DNA of 5,652 nt from Desulfovibrio sp. (GTDB lineage: Bacteria; Desulfobacterota; Desulfovibrionia; Desulfovibrionales; Desulfovibrionaceae): assembly GCA_028708195.1 (NCBI GenBank), contig JAQVZK010000164.1, positions 1 through 5,652 of the forward strand, written 5' to 3'. Below the pieces are notes generated by a model. The model saw nothing but the letters and a program-made list of their open reading frames with translations, did no database searches and was not told the origin of the DNA. The translations under genes were made by a program, and so were the position numbers. Of this stretch, positions 1 to 5,652 are shown in pieces (the stretch's first letter is position 1; each line of letters opens with the position of its first letter).

Positions 1-492
1 GTGCTGGCCATTGTTTCTGCTACGCTGTCAACGGCCACGGCCCGTTATCACATTGCGGTTTCTGCCATTGCTGAAGATTTGCCAGGTAAACCGGCCACCA
101 GGTTTTCGTGGTTTCTTGGCATTGTCTTTTGTGTTGCCGTTTCGGGTGGCAGTGCCCAGATCAAGGGACAACTCATCGCCCTTTTGTGCACCACCAGCTG
201 GAGCATCGTGGGGGCAACCGTGCTTGTCAGCTATCTGGCCTTAGTGCGTTTTGGCAAACGCAGCCCCATAGCAGCATGTTTGAGTTGTGGCCTTGGCTTT
301 GCTTCATGCATGCTGTGGTATCTGCTGGCTAACAAGGGCGTCTCGCCCAATCCTGTTCTGGGGATGCAAGCGGCGCTTATTCCCCCCTTCTTTGTGGGTT
401 TGGCCTTCTCTATAGTTGGCTGGTTTGTAGGTTGGGCTTTAGACCATGAGGGCCGCAAAGCCTCCACGTTCTGGACAGCGCCCAACGCCTGA
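1..492 (+). CDS. Sodium:solute symporter (SSS) family protein, C-terminal part
   Basis: This is the last 163 codons of a membrane transporter that begins before the window. The GTG at base 1 is an in-frame valine codon, not a credible start, because SSS proteins are usually about 450-550 residues. The family call rests on visible residues 2-27, which resemble the segment of E. coli PutP that ends in SSAITEDL. Ser10-Thr11 here fall on the Ser-Thr pair (Ser340/Thr341 in PutP) that belongs to the second Na+ site, and the segment ends in SAIAEDL. About four hydrophobic helices follow, near residues 35-53, 59-80, 88-110 and 120-146, then a short polar cytoplasmic tail. Family members import solutes such as proline, pantothenate or acetate using the sodium gradient. 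The substrate cannot be read from this fragment, since most of the binding site lies in the missing N-terminal helices. The gene ends at a TGA at 490-492 and is followed by a strong terminator. Confidence 0.8.
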   Translation: MLAIVSATLSTATARYHIAVSAIAEDLPGKPATRFSWFLGIVFCVAVSGGSAQIKGQLIALLCTTSWSIVGATVLVSYLALVRFGKRSPIAACLSCGLGFASCMLWYLLANKGVSPNPVLGMQAALIPPFFVGLAFSIVGWFVGWALDHEGRKASTFWTAPNA

Positions 493-519
493 GCACACAC
501 TCCCCAACGCTGAAAAAGT

Positions 520-562
520 GAAAGCGCCCGCAGCCGTCTGTGCATGCTGCGGGCGCTTTTTT
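520..562 (+). terminator. Rho-independent terminator after the SSS transporter gene
   Basis: A perfect 13-bp stem pairs 521-533 (AAAGCGCCCGCAG) with 547-559, and one more C-G pair (534/546) closes an 11-base loop. A run of six T (557-562) ends the structure. It starts about 28 bases after the transporter stop codon, the standard place for an intrinsic terminator. The A's at 521-523 (preceded by AAAAA at 513-517) make it partly able to work in the reverse direction, but no - strand gene ends here. It separates transcription of the transporter from brnQ. Confidence 0.93.
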
Positions 563-763
563 AATCCATCAACCAAGAGAATTTCGGGCACTTGTTTACA
601 CAAATGAATACTGGCATGCCGATACGACTTCTGCTATCTCTGATTCGACCTTTCTAGAGTTTGTTGAATTGCCGATGGCCGCTCCCTGAGCATGCGGGAC
701 CAACTCCATGATGGGTTTGTCAGGCCCGCGCACCGCATTGACAGAAGCCTGTGAGTAAATGCA
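563..763 (+). promoter_or_regulatory. Non-coding leader of brnQ, presumed promoter region
   Basis: These 201 bases lie between the terminator and brnQ and hold no convincing gene. A promoter must be here if brnQ is expressed independently, but I could not find a good -35/-10 pair. TTGACA at 738-743 matches the -35 consensus but sits only about 20 bases before the brnQ start, so it cannot drive a transcript that includes that start. Minor symmetric elements are GGCATGCC (613-620) and the near-palindrome TTGTTTACACAA (593-604), either of which could be a regulator site, though neither is diagnostic. A 16-codon open frame (708-758) ends just before brnQ. I see no T-box, leucine-codon attenuator or recognised riboswitch. 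Confidence 0.3.
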
Positions 764-2065
764 ATGAAGACCTCTCTTGTTCGCGACTCCATAATTGTTG
801 GCGCAGCTTTGTTTTCAATGCTTTTTGGCGCGGGAAACGTGGTTTTTCCACCATATATCGGCCTGACGGCAGGGCCGGAATGGTTTTTGGGGTTTCTTTG
901 TTATTACATGGCTGATGTGGGGCTGGCCCTGCTGGCTATCTACGCCATGTTGACATCTTCTTGTATTGACAAGAAGGAAGGCATAATGCACCGCCTTGGC
1001 AACACGGCGGCGATGCTCATGATGTGCGCCATCATTCTTTGTATTGGCCCTTTGCTTGCCATCCCGCGCACAGGGGCAACAGCCTTTGCCATCTCTTTTT
1101 CGCCCCTGGGTTATTCGTCAAAAGGAATAAGTGTCGCCAAGATTGCCTATTCAATAGCATTTTTTGGCATATCAACCATGTTGGCATTAAAAGAATCCAA
1201 TATGGTAGACGTTATTGCCCGCTACCTTTCCCCCATCAAGATTGGCGGCTTTCTGCTTATAGTGGCTGCCGCCCTTTATATGCCCATAGGCCCGATCAGT
1301 GATATTGTGCGCGATGACAATGTGGCGTGGCACAGCATACTTTCTGGCTATCAGACCCTTGATGTCATGGCGGCGCTGGTTTATGGCCTGATTATCGTAA
1401 CTGCCCTTAAAAACAAAGGCTATGAAACAAGCAGCCAGAAGTTTCTTTCAGTGGGCATTGCCAGCCTGGTAGCAGGCAGCCTGCTTTTTGTTATCTATTT
1501 GGGGCTTTGTTATCTGGGGGCCACTGGTTCCACCTATTATCCTGTGGACATGGAGAAAGGGGCCCTGGTCACCAGCCTGGTAGGCAGACTTTTTGGCAGT
1601 GCAAGCACGGTGTTGCTGGCAGTTATTGTGACGGTTTCGTGCATGGCCACATCTGTGGCGCTTATAGGCACAACGGGAACATTTATTTCGCGATTCAGTA
1701 AGGGGCGACTCAGTTACAAGGCCGTTGTATTGGGCACGGGCCTTTTCAGCATGATTGTCTCCAATTTCGGTCTCGACAATATTATTGCCTTTGCAGCGCC
1801 CATTCTTACCTTTTTGTATCCCGGCACATTGGTTGTTATTGTTCTTTCACTTTTCGACAAGCATATCAGCAATGACAATATCTTCAGATTTGCCACGGCA
1901 GGCGCACTGCTTGCAAGCGCCCTCAGTGTTCTGGAGGGTTGGGGGCTGTCGCTGGCTATCATGTCTTACCTGCCCTTCAATTCCGCTGGTCTTGGCTGGA
2001 TAGTGCCTGCCTGTATTTTTGGGGCGGCTGGCTACTTTGTGCACCAACCCAAGCCGTCTTCCTGA
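764..2065 (+). CDS. brnQ: Branched-chain amino acid transport system II carrier protein (BrnQ/LIVCS family)
   Basis: A 433-residue carrier of the cytoplasmic membrane that imports leucine, isoleucine and valine with Na+ or H+. Its length is close to E. coli BrnQ (439), so it is complete. Family landmarks are the N-terminal FGAGNVVFPP at residues 21-30, GPLLAIPRTGATAF at 95-108, SGYQTLDVMAALVYG at 194-208 (matching GYLTMDTLGAMVFG of E. coli), and SNFGLDNIIAFAAPIL...YP at 333-353. About twelve hydrophobic helices span the chain, and the C-terminus is a short polar tail after residue 426. The ATG at 764 is favoured because the protein then starts with the family's usual short lead (RDSIIVGAALFSMLFGAGN). 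The ribosome site is weak: GTGAG at 751-755, eight bases upstream. The gene stands alone, with a terminator upstream and a convergent gene downstream. Specificity among branched-chain amino acids is inferred from the family; the family call itself is secure. Confidence 0.95.
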   Translation: MKTSLVRDSIIVGAALFSMLFGAGNVVFPPYIGLTAGPEWFLGFLCYYMADVGLALLAIYAMLTSSCIDKKEGIMHRLGNTAAMLMMCAIILCIGPLLAIPRTGATAFAISFSPLGYSSKGISVAKIAYSIAFFGISTMLALKESNMVDVIARYLSPIKIGGFLLIVAAALYMPIGPISDIVRDDNVAWHSILSGYQTLDVMAALVYGLIIVTALKNKGYETSSQKFLSVGIASLVAGSLLFVIYLGLCYLGATGSTYYPVDMEKGALVTSLVGRLFGSASTVLLAVIVTVSCMATSVALIGTTGTFISRFSKGRLSYKAVVLGTGLFSMIVSNFGLDNIIAFAAPILTFLYPGTLVVIVLSLFDKHISNDNIFRFATAGALLASALSVLEGWGLSLAIMSYLPFNSAGLGWIVPACIFGAAGYFVHQPKPSS

Positions 2066-2213
2066 ACCTTTTTGCCTCGAACGCAATTAACGGCGAAGCA
2101 TCCTTTGTGCCTTCATTCGTAGCTCTTGTGCCGCACTGGTGAAGAGAGGCTGCGGGTTGCTCTGCCTGCCCCCATCAATCAAAGCTCGTCAGTTGATAGC
2201 CTTGCGGTGCGCG
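2066..2213. other. Convergent intergenic region without a clear terminator
   Basis: The brnQ and pbpC stop codons face each other across 148 bases. I looked for GC-rich stems followed by T runs on both strands. Only weak pairings were found, for example ATCAA/TTGAT flanking a loop around 2176-2196 and CTCTT/AAGAG around 2122-2146, neither with a U-tract. A T5 run follows the brnQ stop but has no stem before it. Termination here may be Rho-dependent, or the two transcripts may overlap. Confidence 0.5.
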
Positions 2214-4598
2214 CTACTCTACCACCCTAACACGCACACGCTTCTGAGCCGCCCGCCCGGCATCATCCACAACGCGAACCTTGGCATCACCGGGAACCGC
2301 CTTCCACAAAAGAATCTGGCCTGGCGCTCGACTGCCAAGATAACTTCCGTTGACAAACCAGTGCAGATTTTTAACGCCAGCTTCTGCATGTGCAATAAAT
2401 GCGACATTTTCATGGGCCTTGTTGCTCAAACTCAGCCGATACACCAGGCCATCCTTGGGCTGAACAATGCGTGGAGGATTGCCCGCCACAATCTCCTTAC
2501 GTTCGCATTCAGGCATAAAGGATGGCGGCTCAGGTTTGGGCATGCCTGCCCGCGCAAACATCTGGGCGAGCTCTGTTGGCCAGAATTCCCAAGTCTGAAC
2601 TTCGGTACGGCCTTGCTGCGGCATGCAGGCCCGCAACCCGGTTACTTTATCAATAAGTATGGACCGGAATACGCCCGAGGGCGCAAGGGGGGAAACCCCG
2701 GGGATAAACCAGGTTTTTGCAGTGTCGGCGCAGAGTGAGGTATCCAGATCACCCGTTGCCGCGCAAACTTCAATGTACTCTACGTTCAAGCCGTGAGTCG
2801 GGTGGGCAAAGTGGTCTTGCATCGGCTCGGTGGCTGCCAGTTCGCGCGCTATTTGCGTAAAAAAAGGCACCGCAGAAATTGCCCCAACCAGAAGCGGATT
2901 CGGCCTGTTGTCAAAATTTCCCAGCCAGACAACCAACACATATGGCCCTACGAAGCCTGCGGCCCAGGCGTCACGAAAACCATTGGACGTACCTGTTTTC
3001 AGGCGAAGCGGAAGCACGCTGCCTCGTTGTGAACGAACCTGGTGGTCAGGATTGCCGTCCTCAAGCATTGAAAGCGTGACAAAGGCGGCTTCTGGCGACA
3101 ACAGGGGCAGAGCTGTGTCTTGACGGCCTTGTGCGTGTAACATGCGAAGAGGCCGCCACACGCCCTTGTTGGCCAGCATGGCGTAGAGTCCGGCCAGTTC
3201 TCGCATAGTGACTTCTGCCCCGCCGAGCACAAGACTGAGCCCGTAGTGGTTTTCGTCAGATAAAAAATCCACCCCGGCGCTTTTTAAAAAAGTGTAAAAA
3301 TTAGGATTCTTGAGCCGCGCCGCCAAGGCTATGGCTGGCACGTTGCGGCTCGTTCTCAAGGCATATGCCGCACCAATGGGGCCGCGAAAAGTTCCGTCGT
3401 AATTCTCGGGATCATAGCCGGAAAAGTTGCGCGGTGTATCCACAAGAAGCGTCAGGGGGTGAATAAGCCCTTGATCCAGAGCCAAAGCGTAGATAAATGG
3501 CTTGAGCGCTGAGCCAGGTGAGCGCCGTGCCCGGGTGCCATCCATTTGCCCCATAATGCCGTCACTGAAAAAATTGGCAGAACCGACGAGCGCGCGCACT
3601 TCCATGCTGGGCCAGTGCAGCAAAAGCGCCGCACCGTTGGTCAGCCCGTACGATTGCTGCCTTGCCGTAAAGAGGCGCAAATGGCGCTCAATCTTTTTTT
3701 GGCTGGCGGGGTCGATGGTGGTACGTAGCTGATTGCCTTCGTGTGTTTGCTGTAAAAGCTCGGTACTCAAATGAGGAGAGAGAAAAGGCAAGGCATTGAC
3801 CCCATACACGCGCAGTGGAGCGTGCTCCTTTCGGCCGTGCCACGAAGCATCAAGCCTGTGGAGCGCAGCGGTGAAATGGGGGTTGTCTTCTGCTGGCCGC
3901 CGTTGCACGGGGTTTTGCGGCACCAGCATGAGCGCCATGCTTTCGCCGGGCGTAAGCTCCGCAGGCGCTTTATGAAAATAGACGATGGAAGCGGCACCCA
4001 GGCCTTCGACATTACCCCCATAGGGCGCAAGGTTAAAATACGCTTCAAGGATATCTTCTTTACTGAAGTTCCACTCTAGTTGCACAGCCAACAGCATCTG
4101 GCGCAGCTTGGCACCAATTTTACCCGTTTCAAGGCCGTATGCAAGACGAGCCACCTGCATGGTGATGGTGGACCCGCCCATAAGGCGCTTGCCTGTCAGA
4201 AAGCCAAAACCCGCACGCGCGAGCGCCAGGGCGTTGACACCGGGATGCTGCCAGTAATAGCGGTCTTCATAGCGCAGTACGGCATCCACAGCTTCGGGGG
4301 GGATATCGGCAAGGCGCGTGTATACACGATATTTTTGATCTTTTGACAGACTCAAACGCATAAGCCCGCCCTTATTGTCCCTGATTACGCGCGAAAAACT
4401 GACGTCTTCCAGGGGATGGCGGCACGGCATCAATTGCAGCCAGAGCATAAAAACAGCCAGCACGGCAACAGGCAACACAAGCCACCAGCGCACAGGACTG
4501 CGCGCAAGGTCAGACACACGCGCGAACAAGAGCTTGCGTGTTGTGGTGAGGCCGGAGGCGCTCTGACCGGATTCTGGTTTTGTTTTTTTATCCATCAT
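2214..4598 (-). CDS. pbpC: Penicillin-binding protein 1C, bifunctional glycosyltransferase/transpeptidase
   Basis: A 794-residue class A penicillin-binding protein, anchored in the inner membrane with its catalytic part in the periplasm, that polymerises lipid II and can cross-link peptidoglycan. A basic cytoplasmic tail is followed by one membrane helix at about residues 36-58. The GT51 domain shows EDRYYWQHPG at 111-120 (catalytic Glu111), GGSTITMQVARL at 141-152, the second glutamate in QLEW (Glu175), SKEDILEAYFN at 179-189 and GGNVEGLGAASIVYF at 194-208. The transpeptidase domain has SALK at 363-366 (nucleophile Ser363), SRN at 417-419 and KTGTS at 534-538, so all three active-site motifs are intact. 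Residues about 710-793 resemble the BiPBP_C domain that distinguishes PBP1C from PBP1A/1B, as does TMQ in place of TQQ. The start is ATGATG at 4598-4593, with no good Shine-Dalgarno sequence before it, and either ATG could be used. The gene lies 132 bases downstream of an alpha-2-macroglobulin gene on the same strand, the arrangement of E. coli yfhM-pbpC. Confidence 0.96.
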   Translation of the reverse strand: MMDKKTKPESGQSASGLTTTRKLLFARVSDLARSPVRWWLVLPVAVLAVFMLWLQLMPCRHPLEDVSFSRVIRDNKGGLMRLSLSKDQKYRVYTRLADIPPEAVDAVLRYEDRYYWQHPGVNALALARAGFGFLTGKRLMGGSTITMQVARLAYGLETGKIGAKLRQMLLAVQLEWNFSKEDILEAYFNLAPYGGNVEGLGAASIVYFHKAPAELTPGESMALMLVPQNPVQRRPAEDNPHFTAALHRLDASWHGRKEHAPLRVYGVNALPFLSPHLSTELLQQTHEGNQLRTTIDPASQKKIERHLRLFTARQQSYGLTNGAALLLHWPSMEVRALVGSANFFSDGIMGQMDGTRARRSPGSALKPFIYALALDQGLIHPLTLLVDTPRNFSGYDPENYDGTFRGPIGAAYALRTSRNVPAIALAARLKNPNFYTFLKSAGVDFLSDENHYGLSLVLGGAEVTMRELAGLYAMLANKGVWRPLRMLHAQGRQDTALPLLSPEAAFVTLSMLEDGNPDHQVRSQRGSVLPLRLKTGTSNGFRDAWAAGFVGPYVLVVWLGNFDNRPNPLLVGAISAVPFFTQIARELAATEPMQDHFAHPTHGLNVEYIEVCAATGDLDTSLCADTAKTWFIPGVSPLAPSGVFRSILIDKVTGLRACMPQQGRTEVQTWEFWPTELAQMFARAGMPKPEPPSFMPECERKEIVAGNPPRIVQPKDGLVYRLSLSNKAHENVAFIAHAEAGVKNLHWFVNGSYLGSRAPGQILLWKAVPGDAKVRVVDDAGRAAQKRVRVRVVE

Positions 4599-4730
4599 GC
4601 AAACCGGGGTATTTCATTGCCGCATTTGAAAAAAAATTATGTAACAGCAACAAACAGCAGGGAAAGCAGGGCAATGCCGGGCTGTTTTCAGCGCCAGTGC
4701 ATTGCCCTGCTTTTAGGTTACTTGGTAGGC
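4599..4730 (-). promoter_or_regulatory. Gap between alpha-2-macroglobulin and pbpC, possible pbpC promoter
   Basis: This 132-base gap is longer than usual for tightly coupled genes. Read on the - strand, the long inverted repeat (4713-4663) comes first, then an AT-rich stretch with a -10-like TACATAAT (4643-4636) followed by eight T's (4636-4629), then the pbpC start. No good -35 box lies 16-18 bases before that -10 element. The T8 run is about 27 bases beyond the hairpin, so it is not the hairpin's U-tract. Both an internal promoter and read-through from the upstream gene remain possible. Confidence 0.3.
4663..4713. repeat. Perfect 14-bp inverted repeat with nested hairpin between the alpha-2-macroglobulin gene and pbpC
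   Basis: AAAGCAGGGCAATG at 4663-4676 is exactly complementary to 4700-4713. The 23-base spacer holds a second small hairpin, GCTG-TTTT-CAGC (4681-4692), so the folded RNA would be a two-tier stem. It begins 17 bases after the alpha-2-macroglobulin stop codon, as a terminator would. However, only three U's end the stem on the - strand transcript, followed by CCCTGC. A further GCAGGG copy at 4657-4662 repeats part of the left arm (4666-4671) and could offer a shifted pairing with the right arm. It could be a leaky terminator, a 3'-end stabiliser of the upstream message or a dispersed palindromic repeat. Confidence 0.85.
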
Positions 4731-5652
4731 CTAGTTTATAATTATCTGACCGCCTTCCACACTGGCATTGATGGCGGGCTCATACATGGCTTCTGCAGTT
4801 GCAGACGGCAAGACAAAGCGTCCTCTGGTGGCAGCGCGCACCTTATAAGTAAAGGTGCGAGGATCAGAACCGGAGTTCACAAAGAAAATGCCCCGGTCTT
4901 CACGCCGCTCATGGCGGATGAGCCCTTGCTGCGGATCATTGGGCTTCATGTCCAACACCGGTTCAAAACCGCCGGGCAACAGGTCAACCAGAACTACGTT
5001 GTTGAACTCTTGAGCAGAGCGCACTCGCAGTTCCACGGTGATCACTTCACCAAGCGTAGCCTTTGTAACGGCTTCGCCATTACTGTTCAGATAGCGCCGT
5101 TGCAATTCAATACCATTGGCAGTGGCAGGCAGGGGCTTACGCTCAAAGCCTTCAGTCAGGGTATGAAGGTTCCAGCCAGAATCGCCCTGAATCAACTGCA
5201 CACTGTAGCTCTGGCAGCCCGGGGCGTTAAGCTCAAGAACAGAACCATTCAGTTGGGCCTTGTCAGCATTGGGCGTAAAACCTTGCCCATAGCTTGCGCA
5301 GGTCAGGGTAATGCCCTCAGGGGCAGGAGCGCCCTTATCAGCCAGCATGACCAAGGCGCGAGACAAAAGCCCCATATCAATGGTTGTGGCTCTGGTATTG
5401 AACGCGGCATCAAGCAGCACCGTAGCGTTGATTTCTGACCGGCGTTCAGGGAAGTGGCGCAGTATAACCGAGGCATGAAGTGCCCTGGCGGCCCCTTCAT
5501 CCAGCATATGGTCCTGGGTTGAGGCATTAAACGCCTTGGGCATGAGCTGCTGTGCACGGCGCTCCATACGCAGCATCTTGTAGCAGTCTGCCAGAAGCAC
5601 AGCCACAAGCTCATGCTCCCAGTTTTGGGTATTTTCGTTATACCACTGCTCC
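4731..5652 (-). CDS. Bacterial alpha-2-macroglobulin family protein (YfhM-like), C-terminal part
   Basis: This is the last 306 or so codons of a gene that enters from the right edge. The frame stays open from 5651 to the TAG at 4733-4731, so the GTG at 5606 is an internal valine and not a start. Whole proteins of this family are usually about 1,500-1,900 residues. The visible part starts with an alpha-helical region (roughly the first 110 residues, e.g. ELVAVLLADCYKMLRM), probably the end of the thioester-containing helical domain. The C-terminal beta domain (bMG10 type) follows. Its marks are GIELQRRYLNSNGE, the VLVDLLPGGFEPVL segment, and near the end FTYKVRAATRGRFVLPSATAEAMYEP, matching the YLARAVTPGTY...VESMYVP region of E. 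coli YfhM. These proteins sit in the periplasm, usually as lipoproteins, and trap proteases. The thioester (CxEQ) motif, bait region and lipobox would lie outside the window, so the protein's class cannot be settled. pbpC follows on the same strand. Confidence 0.9.
   Translation of the reverse strand, partial: EQWYNENTQNWEHELVAVLLADCYKMLRMERRAQQLMPKAFNASTQDHMLDEGAARALHASVILRHFPERRSEINATVLLDAAFNTRATTIDMGLLSRALVMLADKGAPAPEGITLTCASYGQGFTPNADKAQLNGSVLELNAPGCQSYSVQLIQGDSGWNLHTLTEGFERKPLPATANGIELQRRYLNSNGEAVTKATLGEVITVELRVRSAQEFNNVVLVDLLPGGFEPVLDMKPNDPQQGLIRHERREDRGIFFVNSGSDPRTFTYKVRAATRGRFVLPSATAEAMYEPAINASVEGGQIIIN

Noticed and set aside
1..3. GTG at the left edge as a true start of a 163-residue protein.
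   Set aside because: The protein would begin in the middle of a conserved SSS helix. The frame is simply open to the window edge, so the gene is 5' truncated by the window.
231..545. A 104-codon open frame on the - strand opposite the SSS transporter and its terminator.
   Set aside because: Its start lies in the terminator hairpin, and it overlaps the transporter antisense with no recognisable product.
738..743. TTGACA as the brnQ -35 box.
   Set aside because: A matching -10 would overlap the start codon, giving a transcript without the ribosome site or start. No TATAAT-like sequence is found at the right spacing.
2139..2738. A 199-codon open frame on the + strand antisense to the 3' end of pbpC.
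   Set aside because: It lies almost wholly opposite the well-supported C-terminal part of PBP1C, shows no recognisable domain and has no good ribosome site.
4588..4617. A nine-codon upstream ORF on the - strand overlapping the pbpC start out of frame (ATG at 4617-4615).
   Set aside because: There is no ribosome site and the frame is very short; it is likely to occur by chance.
4416..5438. A 340-codon open frame on the + strand opposite the pbpC start and the alpha-2-macroglobulin end.
   Set aside because: Its translation is low-complexity in character, matches no family I recognise, and runs antisense across two genes with clear family motifs and their intergenic hairpin. It is best explained as a by-product of the codon bias of the real genes.
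5604..5606. GTG as the start of a 291-residue protein.
   Set aside because: The same frame continues without a stop to the right edge and reads as the preceding helical part of an alpha-2-macroglobulin.

Overview
The window carries four protein-coding genes in two blocks that face each other. The left block is on the + strand: the 3' end of a sodium:solute symporter (SSS) family gene (1-492), a strong intrinsic terminator (520-562), and a complete brnQ-type branched-chain amino acid carrier (764-2065). The right block is on the - strand, read right to left: the 3' end of a bacterial alpha-2-macroglobulin gene (5652-4731), a 132-base gap with a long inverted repeat, and a complete penicillin-binding protein 1C gene, pbpC (4598-2214). 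The blocks converge across about 150 bases (2066-2213), where I see no convincing terminator. I see no RNA genes, insertion sequences or CRISPR array.

The organism is a Gram-negative bacterium: the alpha-2-macroglobulin/PBP1C pair is a periplasmic and inner-membrane module typical of such cells. The moderately GC-rich composition, terminator style and gene flavour suggest a deltaproteobacterium of the Desulfovibrio type. That is an impression, not a demonstrated placement.

The left genes are both predicted cation-coupled nutrient importers of the cytoplasmic membrane. The terminator separates them, so brnQ should have its own promoter in the roughly 200 bases before it. In the right block, PBP1C is a bifunctional glycosyltransferase/transpeptidase. 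The alpha-2-macroglobulin is a protease trap, thought to work with PBP1C at breaches of the envelope: one captures invading proteases, the other repairs peptidoglycan. The pairing is well known in proteobacteria. The least explained element is the 14-bp perfect inverted repeat between the two genes, which could set their relative expression.

I found no undescribed system. The window reads as ordinary chromosomal sequence with intact genes, two of them cut by the window edges.
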